From positions 1 through 51,303 of the forward strand of contig JAAZLQ010000143.1 in NCBI GenBank assembly GCA_012799255.1: a stretch of DNA of 51,303 bases, read 5' to 3'. The position numbers and the translations under genes are program-made. The notes below the pieces were generated by a model. That model searched no databases. It worked only from the letters and a program-made list of their open reading frames with translations, and had not been told where the DNA came from. Shown piece by piece: positions 28,314 through 36,568 of the stretch (the first letter of the stretch is position 1; every line of letters begins with the position of its first letter). This DNA comes from Bacillota bacterium (lineage in GTDB: Bacteria; Bacillota_G; Limnochordia; DTU010).

Positions 28314-30044
28314 ATGAGGCATGGTTCAGCCAGGGTATTAGTTGCACTAATCGTGTTAGGCTTGGTTTTCTCGGTTTCAAGTGCAGCTGTATATGCTCAA
28401 GACCTCGGTGTGGTGAGGTCCATTACAGTAAGTGGTAACAAATTCGTTGATACTGAGACAATTAAGGCTAGCATTTTGAAAACCCGGATTAATGAGCCCG
28501 CAGTGGAGCAGAAAATCCTAGATGATATTCGAGCTATCTACGATTTGGGCTATTTCCAGGACGTTCAAGCTAGCGTTGACCCCGCTTTAGGGGGCGTCCA
28601 GGTAGTTTTCGTAGTAGTGGAAAACCCGATTGTACAAGATGTTTCTTTTTCCGGGGTTACTGGTGTACCTTTTGGCGACTATGCTAAGAAGATGAGGACA
28701 CAGCCTGGCTATATCCTTAATGTCCATGACCTCTGGGAAGATCTTTATGAGCTCAGAGAATGGCTGGCCATGGAGCACGGTTATTTAGCTCGGGTTGCGG
28801 ACTTGGGTGCCGATACCTCTGGTAGTATCAATATCGAGTTGGCCCAAACGAAGATTAAGGATATTGTCATTGAAGGAAATGAAAAGACCAAGAATTTCGT
28901 TATTGAACGGGAGCTCAGCTTTAAAGTTGGCGATCCAGTCAACCTTAAAGAGATCGATAGCAGCTTGCGCAGAGTGCTCATGCTTGGCTATTTTGATGAG
29001 CTCAGTCGTGATTTCTCAGATGAAGACAATCCCGACGAGACTGTACTCACCATCAACCTAAATGAGCGGAAAACTGGTGCAGCTACCTTTGGTATCGCCT
29101 ATAGTTCCGCCGAAAAATTGGTTGGTTTTGTGGAAGTATCGGATGATAACTTCTTGGGTCGTGGTCAAAGAATTAACGCCACCGCCCGTTTAGGAAAACA
29201 GATTAATTCGTTTGAACTCGGGTTTTATGAGCCATATATTACCAAATCAGGCATTTCCCTTGGAACTAATCTTTACCGCAAGGTGACTCCTGATTCTGAT
29301 ACCAATCCTGACACCGATGTTACAACAGAAAGCAAGCAGGTTAGGATTGGTGGAGATCTGACATTAGGTCGTCCCATTACAGAGTTTACTAGGGGACGCC
29401 TCACTTTGAAAATGGAAAATACCACTTACGATTTTGTTTCGGGTAATGTGGATGACGTACCAGACGACTACAATAATCGTACTATCGGCTTTGGTGTGAA
29501 CACGAATACCGTTGATCATCCTTTCTTCCCCACAGACGGTTATAAGAATGATGCCTATTTGGAGTTAGGCGCCAAAGTCTTAGGTGGAGACAGCCAGTAC
29601 GCTAAGTTGCGTTTAGAGCATAGTAGATTCTTCGAGGTTTGGGATGGAGGCTATGTCTTGGCTCTGCGCGGTTTAGGCGGAAGACTGGTAGGAGGAACCT
29701 TTGAGAACACCGACGAGAACTTTAAGATTGGTGGAGCAGATACTCTAAGAGGTTACTCCTATGGTGACAAAGACTTAGGTTTGTTCGGTGATCACATGCT
29801 CGTGATGAACGCCGAGTTCCGTTTCCCAATAGTGGAAAAGGTTCAGGGTGTAGTCTTTACCGATTGGGGTACCACTTGGGATAAGGGTGAAACCCTACGA
29901 CTTGATGCCCTGCATAATAGCTTCGGTTTAGGGGTGCGGTTAGATACACCAATTGGCTTACTTCGCTTAGACTATGGTTGGGGTAAGGATGCAGAGGATA
30001 ACCGTAAAGGTCAGTTCTATTTTGGTATCGGTCAAACTTTCTAG
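28314..30044 (+). CDS. bamA: outer-membrane protein assembly factor BamA
   Basis: This is a 576-residue Omp85 protein with signal peptide 1-29. About three POTRA domains cover 33-103, 106-180 and 183-255 (VEGN-like motifs SGNKFVDTETI and EGNEKTKNFVI). A 16-strand barrel covers about 265-576. The L6 loop motif is LRGYSYG, matching the VRGF/Y lock of the family, and the protein ends in a beta-signal with terminal Phe (FGIGQTF). It inserts beta-barrel proteins in the outer membrane. The ATG at 28314 is chosen behind AGGAGGCAGG. Three rather than five POTRA domains is common outside Proteobacteria. It is followed by a terminator and then skp-like genes. Confidence 0.95.
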   Translation: MRHGSARVLVALIVLGLVFSVSSAAVYAQDLGVVRSITVSGNKFVDTETIKASILKTRINEPAVEQKILDDIRAIYDLGYFQDVQASVDPALGGVQVVFVVVENPIVQDVSFSGVTGVPFGDYAKKMRTQPGYILNVHDLWEDLYELREWLAMEHGYLARVADLGADTSGSINIELAQTKIKDIVIEGNEKTKNFVIERELSFKVGDPVNLKEIDSSLRRVLMLGYFDELSRDFSDEDNPDETVLTINLNERKTGAATFGIAYSSAEKLVGFVEVSDDNFLGRGQRINATARLGKQINSFELGFYEPYITKSGISLGTNLYRKVTPDSDTNPDTDVTTESKQVRIGGDLTLGRPITEFTRGRLTLKMENTTYDFVSGNVDDVPDDYNNRTIGFGVNTNTVDHPFFPTDGYKNDAYLELGAKVLGGDSQYAKLRLEHSRFFEVWDGGYVLALRGLGGRLVGGTFENTDENFKIGGADTLRGYSYGDKDLGLFGDHMLVMNAEFRFPIVEKVQGVVFTDWGTTWDKGETLRLDALHNSFGLGVRLDTPIGLLRLDYGWGKDAEDNRKGQFYFGIGQTF

Positions 30045-30065
30045 AGTTTAAGATCTGAGAATCTG

Positions 30066-30105
30066 CCAGTGGCCCAGCCTATGAGCTTGGCCACTGGTTT
30101 TTTTT
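30066..30105 (+). terminator. Terminator of bamA
   Basis: A 9-bp perfect stem CCAGTGGCC (30066-30074) / GGCCACTGG (30089-30097) is followed by eight T. Confidence 0.92.
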
Positions 30106-30109
30106 ACAT

Positions 30110-30138
30110 TTGTTCCGGTCCACTCCCATTGCTATAAT
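30110..30138 (+). promoter_or_regulatory. Promoter of the skp-like genes
   Basis: A perfect TATAAT (30133-30138) has TTGTTC (30110-30115) 17 nt upstream. It lies just after the bamA terminator and 37 bp before the next start codon. Confidence 0.65.
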
Positions 30139-30174
30139 GATGGCAGCAAGCCAAACTAGGGCAAAGGATGAGGA

Positions 30175-30822
30175 ATGTTGCGTGTCTTTGGATTATTTGT
30201 GACATTGACTTTGATTATGCTTCTTTTTACAGGGTCAATCGCTTCCCTGCCTGAAATACAGGCGGAGGAACATAAAGAGGATCGTGCTCTGTTGGTAGAA
30301 GAGCTTTTAGCCATAAAAGAGGCAGAACTTGATGCCTACAGTGAGGAACTTCAGCAGGCCGGGGAGGACCTTTTCTCCCAGAAAGTTGGGGAGTTGCGCC
30401 GCGAGCAAGCTCAAAGGTTCCAAAATGCCGTTAACGAACTGCAGGCTGAGCTAAAGGCCCAAGCGCAGGACCTTCAAGAGCAGGTGACAAATGAAATATT
30501 GGGTTTCCAACTTCAGCTGATTTTAGTTACTTTGACACCCGAGGAACAACAGGAAAAACTAGCACAGATTAGCAACCTCCAGGACGAACTGGCAGTCCAT
30601 CAAGAAGAATTAGAAGAGTCCTTTCAGCTGAAATTGCAGGAGCTCCAGACCCAACATGAACAGCGGGCGGAGCAAGAGGTCTTAGCCCTCCAGAACGGGC
30701 TAGAGCGGACCATGAATGATGAGTTTGCCCAATATCGCTTAGGATTATTAGAAGAGTTGGAAGAGGAACTGGAAAAAATGGGGCCAGCTTTGGGTAGCGT
30801 CAGAGCAAATAGGTCATACTAG
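30175..30822 (+). CDS. exported coiled-coil protein, Skp/OmpH-like
   Basis: This is a 215-residue protein with a signal peptide or N-terminal anchor (about 6-28) and a nearly continuous coiled coil rich in Glu, Gln and Leu from about 35 to 205. Composition, topology and position between bamA and a clear OmpH-family gene suggest a periplasmic holdase for outer-membrane proteins. It lacks the recognisable OmpH N-terminal strand motif (VNLxKV), so membership is not certain. Start ATG behind AAAGGATGAGG. Confidence 0.6.
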   Translation: MLRVFGLFVTLTLIMLLFTGSIASLPEIQAEEHKEDRALLVEELLAIKEAELDAYSEELQQAGEDLFSQKVGELRREQAQRFQNAVNELQAELKAQAQDLQEQVTNEILGFQLQLILVTLTPEEQQEKLAQISNLQDELAVHQEELEESFQLKLQELQTQHEQRAEQEVLALQNGLERTMNDEFAQYRLGLLEELEEELEKMGPALGSVRANRSY

Positions 30823-30867
30823 GTACAGAACTACGCTTTTATCCAACAGTAAGGTGGTGACAGTGGA

Positions 30868-31287
30868 GTGAAATATCTACCTTGGGCTTTAGCAGGTTTG
30901 CTAACCATTGCGTTGGTCTGGGCTTTAACGGCAGGAACTGGCGGAGAAACGATAGGTACCGTCAACCTACTGAAGGTGGTAGATGAAAGTCCCCGTGCCC
31001 AGGAGTTAAATCAGATGCTAGCAGATCGCTACAATGAACTGATTACCCAGTTTAATCTGGAAGAAGAACCCACAGAGGAAGATGTGGATCGCGCCAATCG
31101 GGAAAGGCAGGCCTATGCCCAGTACTTAGCCTATCGTCAGGAACTCGAAACGCAACTGCAGACCGAAGTGGACAGTGTGATAAAAAAGGTTGCGGAACGT
31201 CTCAATATCTCTGTAGTACTGGATGACGATGTGGTGCGCTTTGGAGGAAGAGACATCAGTGCTGAGGTAATCCGAGAGTTGCAATAG
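30868..31287 (+). CDS. skp: periplasmic chaperone, OmpH/Skp family
   Basis: This is a 139-residue protein with an N-terminal hydrophobic segment (about 4-22) and the family start IGTVNLLKVVDESPRAQELNQML. A coiled coil follows, and the closing beta-segment VAERLNISVVLDDDVVRFGGRDIS is typical of OmpH proteins. The tentacle helices are short. It should keep unfolded barrel proteins soluble before BamA. The start is a GTG behind AAGGTGGTGACAG. It is encoded after the longer coiled-coil protein and closed by a terminator. Confidence 0.85.
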   Translation: MKYLPWALAGLLTIALVWALTAGTGGETIGTVNLLKVVDESPRAQELNQMLADRYNELITQFNLEEEPTEEDVDRANRERQAYAQYLAYRQELETQLQTEVDSVIKKVAERLNISVVLDDDVVRFGGRDISAEVIRELQ

Positions 31288-31308
31288 ACAAACCCGAACA
31301 TACGGAGA

Positions 31309-31332
31309 CCACCCGCCTAGGGTGGCTTTTTT
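31309..31332 (+). terminator. Terminator after the skp-like genes
   Basis: The stem CCACCC (31309-31314) / GGGTGG (31320-31325) is followed by C and six T (31327-31332). Confidence 0.85.
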
Positions 31333-31423
31333 CAATCCACTAACTCCCATAGGAGTCAGGCAGGTAATCGTTTTATAAGGAGAGAATAACTACAGGTAGA
31401 AGAATGGAAAAGAGGTTGTGTTT

Positions 31424-32017
31424 ATGAAAAGAATGCCAAGGGCAATATTGGTCGCAATATTAGTTGTAGTCTTATCTGTTCCAGCAATGGCATCGACGGT
31501 GTTGGTTGCTCCTACGGCAGATGTTCAAGGTCAGGGAAGTATGGAAATGGACTTTGTTCACCATCGAGGTGTGAACACAGTTAGGGCGCAGTTTGGGATT
31601 TTCCCAGGTATCAGCTTGGGGCTTCGGCAGAGTCTAAACGGTTCGCTATATGCTACGCTCAAGGGTGCAATTTTTGAAGAATCAAATGAGCGGCCCGGTT
31701 TTGCCATCGGCGGAGAGCTGTCTTTAGAACAGCAGCATCTCTATGCGGTTGTCTCCAAACAATTAGGAACCCCTAGTCTCAGAGGTCATGTGGCCCTTGG
31801 CTCGGGACGTTATTCACGGGCAATGGCTGGCATAACGTTAATGCTCAATCCCGTTAAGACCAGCAACGTTCCCACCACTTCCGTCTTTATGGAGTATGAT
31901 GGGCAAGGCCTTAACGGCGGAATGATAGCCCAGTTCAGTCCAGAATTGAAGGCGAATGTTGGTTTAGCCATCGGTCATGGATTAAGCTTTGGTTTGAACT
32001 ACAAAGTGACTTTCTAA
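31424..32017 (+). CDS. small outer-membrane beta-barrel protein, YjbH-like
   Basis: This is a 197-residue protein with signal peptide 1-24 (AMASTVLVA). The mature N-terminus VAPTADVQGQGSMEMDFVH resembles the start of YjbH/YbjH-type barrel proteins. Alternating beta-strand pattern continues to a terminal Phe (GLNYKVTF), as in outer-membrane proteins. The ATG at 31424 is used because AAGAGGT is at a suitable distance; an upstream GTG is less likely. It directly precedes the Lpt genes. Family assignment is tentative. Confidence 0.6.
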   Translation: MKRMPRAILVAILVVVLSVPAMASTVLVAPTADVQGQGSMEMDFVHHRGVNTVRAQFGIFPGISLGLRQSLNGSLYATLKGAIFEESNERPGFAIGGELSLEQQHLYAVVSKQLGTPSLRGHVALGSGRYSRAMAGITLMLNPVKTSNVPTTSVFMEYDGQGLNGGMIAQFSPELKANVGLAIGHGLSFGLNYKVTF

Positions 32018-32046
32018 GATGATCACACCGGTGAGGTGTAAGTGCT

Positions 32047-33123
32047 ATGAAGATCGTTGATCGTTACATGACGCGTGAGTTTATCGCTCCCTTCGTATTT
32101 TGTGTTTCTGGTTTTACGGTGGTGCTGTTGAGCGGGCTTTTGTTCCAGCTGACAGATCTCATTTTCGTTAACGAAGTAGCGGTATTCACGGTGGGGAGAA
32201 TGCTTCTCTATCGCATTCCTGCTACAGCCGTCATGACTTTACCCATTGCCACGTTGTTTGCAACTTTGCTGGCGGTGGGACGCTTGGTACAGGATAACGA
32301 AATGACTGTTTTGCGGGGAAGTGGAATATCCTTTCCCCGTTTGATTACGCCTATTTTAGTGTTGGGGATGGTAATCAGCGGTCTTACCTTTGCTGCCTCG
32401 GAACACATTGTTCCTTTGGCTAACCAAAAGTTTGAGAATATTCTCAGGCAGATCATTTTTTCCGAGGGTGTACCCATAGTCGAAGAAAACGTGTTTTTCC
32501 ATGGAGGCGATGATCGTTATTTCTATATTGGTGAGGTCCAGACTAAGACTAATGAACTCAAGAAAATCTTAGTATACGAGTTGGATACGTACAACTTCCC
32601 CAGCATCATCAGTGCCAAGACCGGTATCTTTCAAGAACATACCTGGGTGCTGTTTGATGGTGTGTATCAGGAACTTGATGAAGAAGGCTTTGTGCAATTT
32701 GAAAGCAGGTTTCAGAGGATGGAGATCGTCACCGAGCAAGAGGGCGAAATTTACCTAGGGAACCAACGCTCTGTTGATGAGATGAGTCGCAAAGAGCTGG
32801 GTGAGTATATCGAGCGCTTCCAGCGTGGCGGTTTAAAGGTACGTTCCTTTGTGGTGGATTACCACATGAAACTCAGCTTACCCATGGCTTCCTTCGTCTT
32901 TGCCCTCTTTGCCGCTCCTTTAGCATTAATGGGCAAGGGTGGGCGTTCCTATGGGATTATTGTGAGCATCGTGGTTCTATTGTGCTACTATGTGGCCATC
33001 TCGGTTTCCCGTTCGCTCGGAATTAACGAGGTACTTTCGCCTTTACTCGCTGCCTGGTTGGTTAACGTCCTGTTTGCTGTTAGTGGTTTTGTCTTTTTGG
33101 TGCTGTCTGATCGTATGTATTAG
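32047..33123 (+). CDS. lptF: LptF/LptG family lipopolysaccharide export permease
   Basis: This is a 358-residue YjgP/YjgQ-type permease. The start IVDRYMTREFIAPF and VLRGSGIS in the coupling helix are family hallmarks. Three hydrophobic segments precede a periplasmic beta-jellyroll domain (about 125-250), and three follow. With LptB it extracts lipid from the inner membrane and passes it to LptC. Only one LptF/G gene is seen here, whereas many bacteria have two, so it may form a homodimer or have a partner elsewhere. Seventeen bases separate it from lptD. Confidence 0.9.
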   Translation: MKIVDRYMTREFIAPFVFCVSGFTVVLLSGLLFQLTDLIFVNEVAVFTVGRMLLYRIPATAVMTLPIATLFATLLAVGRLVQDNEMTVLRGSGISFPRLITPILVLGMVISGLTFAASEHIVPLANQKFENILRQIIFSEGVPIVEENVFFHGGDDRYFYIGEVQTKTNELKKILVYELDTYNFPSIISAKTGIFQEHTWVLFDGVYQELDEEGFVQFESRFQRMEIVTEQEGEIYLGNQRSVDEMSRKELGEYIERFQRGGLKVRSFVVDYHMKLSLPMASFVFALFAAPLALMGKGGRSYGIIVSIVVLLCYYVAISVSRSLGINEVLSPLLAAWLVNVLFAVSGFVFLVLSDRMY

Positions 33124-33139
33124 TAGGGAGGTAGTCACA

Positions 33140-35278
33140 GTGGCATCCCGTAAGAGCCTTGTTGCCACATCAATCTGTGTGATTTTACTCGCCCTCATTG
33201 CCCTGACCCCTTTAGCCTTTGGTTCAGAGCAGCGGGTGCGTATTGTCGCGAGAGAAACAGGCTCTTATGATTTGGAGCAGCAGATCTTTGTAGCCCAAGG
33301 CGATGTGCAAGTGACCTATGGCGAGCTGATTCTAATGGGGGACAAGCTTCAGGTCAATTTGTCCACCGGCGAGTTGGTCCTTGAGGGAGGGGTTCGCCTT
33401 CGCCAGGAAGACCAAGAGCTGCGCGGCGAGTACCTCAGTTTCGATTTGGAGAGCGGAGAGGGTGTTTTCTCCCGAGCCCGAGCAGAAATCATGCTGCCTG
33501 AGGAAACGGGGATCGTCTATTTGGCGGGAGAGTCTATTAGCCTCTCTGAGGAAAAGTATACTTTGTCACAAGGGGAGTTTACCACTTGTGATCTGGAGGA
33601 AAGTCATTTTCGCCTAGTTACGAAGGAGTTAGAACTGATTCCTGATGAAAAGATAGTAATCAGGGGCGTTACCTATTATGAGGGAAAAATCCCCCTCTTT
33701 TACTGGCCTTATCTTGTAATTCCTTTGGATACAGACGCTAATAGATTCAGCCTGCCCGAAGTAGGTTATAGTGAGCATGAGGGGTATTACATCAAGAATG
33801 CCTTCAATTATTACCACAGTTCCTCCGCTCATGGACAGGTATATCTAGACTTGTTCACCCGTTTAGGGGTCGGTTTGGGCGTGCGTCATAACTATGATTT
33901 GGATAGCTGGGGGACCGGTTCGATCTATCTCTATGGTATACCGACCAGCCCAGACTTAGAGTATAAAGGCGCGTTTTCCCACAAGGTGACAAAGGAAAAT
34001 TGGGGGTTTCAGACCAATACCACTCTGCACAACACCTGGCTGAAGAAGGACCTTACTTCGGATAATAGGGTAACGCTCAGTTTGCCAAATCTGAACGCGG
34101 AAACTTGGTTCAAAATTAAGCGTACCCCCACCGCTCAGACCCTGGAAGAGAGGGATCTGGGACTGTATTGGTCTCAGAATCTTACTGATAATTGGCGTTT
34201 TAATTTAAGGGGGAACATCACGGAACGGCAGACAGCAGAGGTCCTGCGCCTAGTGGATTATTTAGCTTCTACCAGCTATCGGCAAGGTAAGCATAGGGTC
34301 ACTTTGACTATGCAGCAACAATTTAATCCAGACTTACTAGAGTCCTCAACCCAGCCATGGCGAAGTGTACAACGTATACCTGAACTAAAGTGGGAAGTAA
34401 GTGACTTGGGTATTCCTAAGTTGCCTTTGCAGTCTCAACTGGTTTGGGGTCACTATGGAGAACGGCCTTCGTTGATCACCAAAAACAGAGTGTACGGTCA
34501 AATTGGTTTGAAGCAACAAGTGTGGCAGCCAACGAGCGGTACATCTATTAGCTATCAAGGGGATGTAAACTCGGCAGCCTATAGTGGGGGAGGGTGGCAG
34601 ACTTGGACCTACGGACGTATGGCACTAACTCAAAAGTTCACAAGTAACCTGCAACTGACTGGTACTTTCAGGCGTAGGGACGTTTGGGGAGAGTCGCCAT
34701 TTCGTTTTGATGCTCAGAGACCACTTCAGGATCTTACCCTCAGACTTGGTTACAATGATTCAAAGTGGAACGTTAACGTGAACAACAGTTACGATTTTCT
34801 TACTAGGCGATTTGGTACCGTGACGTTGCAGGCAAATTACAGACCTAATCAGATCTGGAACCTAAATCTCTATGCTAGCTATGATCCGAATAACAATACG
34901 CGGAACAGAATCGTTCCCCTTGTGGAGTACAAGAAGGACAAGGTGGACTTGGGGTTAGGTGTGCGTTATCAGCCAGCATCACAAGTTCTGGAACGGGTAG
35001 ATGCCCGCATTTCAGTTCCTGTAGGTTCGACTTGGCAGGTTAGTTATGACAGTATCTTTGAACCCCCCAAGCAGGTCTTTACACGGGGGCAGATCACTGT
35101 CACCAAGGATTTGCATTGCAGGTCGTTGAGTGTCTCCTATGACCATGTAGTTCAGAGGGTTGCCCTGCAGTACACCATCAATGCATTTCCCACATTGCCC
35201 ATTGGTTGGGATTCGCAAGACGGTCTAAGTCTTTTTGATTTAGAAGAGGTCTCCGACATCATTGGGGTGAAGGAGTGA
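33140..35278 (+). CDS. lptD: LPS-assembly outer-membrane protein LptD-like
   Basis: This is a 712-residue protein with signal peptide about 1-28. An OstA/LptA-like jellyroll covers about 33-210 (YGELILMGDKLQVNLSTGELVLEGGV, then YEGKIPLFYWPYLVIP), and a large C-terminal barrel about 230-710 with many alternating strands. The GTG at 33140 behind GGGAGGTAGT is chosen; the frame extends upstream into lptF. It lacks the cysteine pairs of E. coli LptD. It should insert lipopolysaccharide or a related lipid in the outer leaflet. It overlaps lptC by 4 bp. Confidence 0.88.
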   Translation: MASRKSLVATSICVILLALIALTPLAFGSEQRVRIVARETGSYDLEQQIFVAQGDVQVTYGELILMGDKLQVNLSTGELVLEGGVRLRQEDQELRGEYLSFDLESGEGVFSRARAEIMLPEETGIVYLAGESISLSEEKYTLSQGEFTTCDLEESHFRLVTKELELIPDEKIVIRGVTYYEGKIPLFYWPYLVIPLDTDANRFSLPEVGYSEHEGYYIKNAFNYYHSSSAHGQVYLDLFTRLGVGLGVRHNYDLDSWGTGSIYLYGIPTSPDLEYKGAFSHKVTKENWGFQTNTTLHNTWLKKDLTSDNRVTLSLPNLNAETWFKIKRTPTAQTLEERDLGLYWSQNLTDNWRFNLRGNITERQTAEVLRLVDYLASTSYRQGKHRVTLTMQQQFNPDLLESSTQPWRSVQRIPELKWEVSDLGIPKLPLQSQLVWGHYGERPSLITKNRVYGQIGLKQQVWQPTSGTSISYQGDVNSAAYSGGGWQTWTYGRMALTQKFTSNLQLTGTFRRRDVWGESPFRFDAQRPLQDLTLRLGYNDSKWNVNVNNSYDFLTRRFGTVTLQANYRPNQIWNLNLYASYDPNNNTRNRIVPLVEYKKDKVDLGLGVRYQPASQVLERVDARISVPVGSTWQVSYDSIFEPPKQVFTRGQITVTKDLHCRSLSVSYDHVVQRVALQYTINAFPTLPIGWDSQDGLSLFDLEEVSDIIGVKE

Positions 35279-35916
35279 TCAGTCTGTCAAAAAAGGCAAA
35301 AAGGATCGGTATTACTGTTTTGCTGGTAGTGACGGCTTTGCTTGTGATTACCTTTAAATACTTGGTCCAACCACCGCCCCCACCGGAGGCGGTTCCCCCT
35401 AGTGTGCAACTTATCGAATCCAGACTAGTTGGACGTAAGGATGGCGTAAGACAATGGGAAATCTTAAGTAAATCTGTCTTGCAGGCAGGGGATCAAGTTA
35501 CACTGAGGGATCTGGATGAAATCGTTATGTTTCAAGGTGAAGAACCCTATTTGAGCATTTGGACTGAACAAGCAACTTGGGAGCGCAAGTCTGATCTGCT
35601 CAGGCTGGAAGGTACTGTTGTGGTTGAGGGTGAAGATAACTTTCGGTTGGAGAGCGATCTTCTAGTCTGGGATGGTAAGCAGGAGACTCTGTCCTCACCA
35701 GGACCGGTTTCTATTCTGTGGAACGGGATGGAGATTGAAGCAGCTGAGATGATCCTGGAAGCAACCAGCAATCAGCTATATCTGAAAAACAATGTACACG
35801 TCCGTGAGGGACGAATGGTATGGAGTTTGGACGAAGTGGTCTATCGCTTGGATGATGAGATGCTGGACTTCTACGGAAGTTTGCTTGTGGAAGGGGAGGT
35901 AGGCGAAAGTGATTAG
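35275..35916 (+). CDS. lptC: LptC-like inner-membrane bridge protein
   Basis: This is a 213-residue protein with one N-terminal membrane helix (about 10-28), a Pro-rich linker (PPPPPEAVPP) and a jellyroll domain from about 42 to 205 built of strands typical of LptC (WEILSKSVLQ...TWERKSDLLRLEGTVVVEG). It receives lipid from LptF/G and hands it to LptA. It starts at a GTG overlapping lptD and ends overlapping lptA by 8 bp, so lptD, lptC and lptA are translationally linked. Confidence 0.85.
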   Translation: MISLSKKAKRIGITVLLVVTALLVITFKYLVQPPPPPEAVPPSVQLIESRLVGRKDGVRQWEILSKSVLQAGDQVTLRDLDEIVMFQGEEPYLSIWTEQATWERKSDLLRLEGTVVVEGEDNFRLESDLLVWDGKQETLSSPGPVSILWNGMEIEAAEMILEATSNQLYLKNNVHVREGRMVWSLDEVVYRLDDEMLDFYGSLLVEGEVGESD

Positions 35917-36490
35917 GAGGATTCGAGTTTTTCCCCTGCTCCTTGGCTTGCTCGTGATGGCGACTGGCATAGTTTGGGCAGAGGAAAAGGTGGGAACGCT
36001 GGAAATCACAGGGGTGCCCACAGATCAGGTGACGGGACGTTATGATCGTCAGGCTCAGGTTTTTTACGCGGATGTGACCGCCTTTGAAGATGCTTTAATT
36101 CAAGTCGTTTTTGAGGAAGTGCAAATCATAGGCAAGCAGATGGAATGGCGTACTGAGGACAATTACCTTATCTTCAGCGTCGGGGCTAAACTTACTAAAG
36201 ATGATTTTGAGCTTACCGGCGATACCATTGAATACTATGGTGATGAAAGTAAGCTGGAGGCAACCGGAAATGTGGTGGTAACTACAGAAGATGCCACCGT
36301 TTACGCGAATGAATTGGTGTACAATGAAGAAACTGACGAAGCCCTCTTTATTGGACAGGTACGCGTCATCTTCGAAGATGGGGTTTTAGAGGGCGAGCGC
36401 TTCTTAATGCTATTAGAGAAAAGTGAACTACAGTTCTTTGGTTCCTTCCAAGGTGAGTTTAATTCTGAAAGTACTACAAGTAATAAATGA
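35909..36490 (+). CDS. lptA: LptA-like periplasmic bridge protein
   Basis: This is a 193-residue exported protein with signal peptide about 1-24 and an OstA/LptA domain. Repeated strands include LTGDTIEYYGDESKLEATGNVVVTTEDATVYANELVYNEETDEALFIGQVRV-type motifs. It forms the soluble part of the lipid bridge. It starts at a GTG inside the end of lptC. No terminator follows, but a promoter for the next gene lies in the 78-bp gap. Confidence 0.85.
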   Translation: MIRRIRVFPLLLGLLVMATGIVWAEEKVGTLEITGVPTDQVTGRYDRQAQVFYADVTAFEDALIQVVFEEVQIIGKQMEWRTEDNYLIFSVGAKLTKDDFELTGDTIEYYGDESKLEATGNVVVTTEDATVYANELVYNEETDEALFIGQVRVIFEDGVLEGERFLMLLEKSELQFFGSFQGEFNSESTTSNK

Positions 36491-36512
36491 CAATACTAGC
36501 GAGCATTACCAC

Positions 36513-36541
36513 TTAAGACCCAGCTAGAGCCATGTTATAAT
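36513..36541 (+). promoter_or_regulatory. Promoter of the unusual permease operon
   Basis: TATAAT (36536-36541) has an extended -10 TG at 36533-36534 and TTAAGA (36513-36518) 17 nt upstream. It lies 28 bp before the start codon, so the permease-ATPase pair has its own promoter apart from the lpt genes. Confidence 0.7.
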
Positions 36542-36568
36542 TAAGGCACTAGGTGAGGAGGAAGGGTA

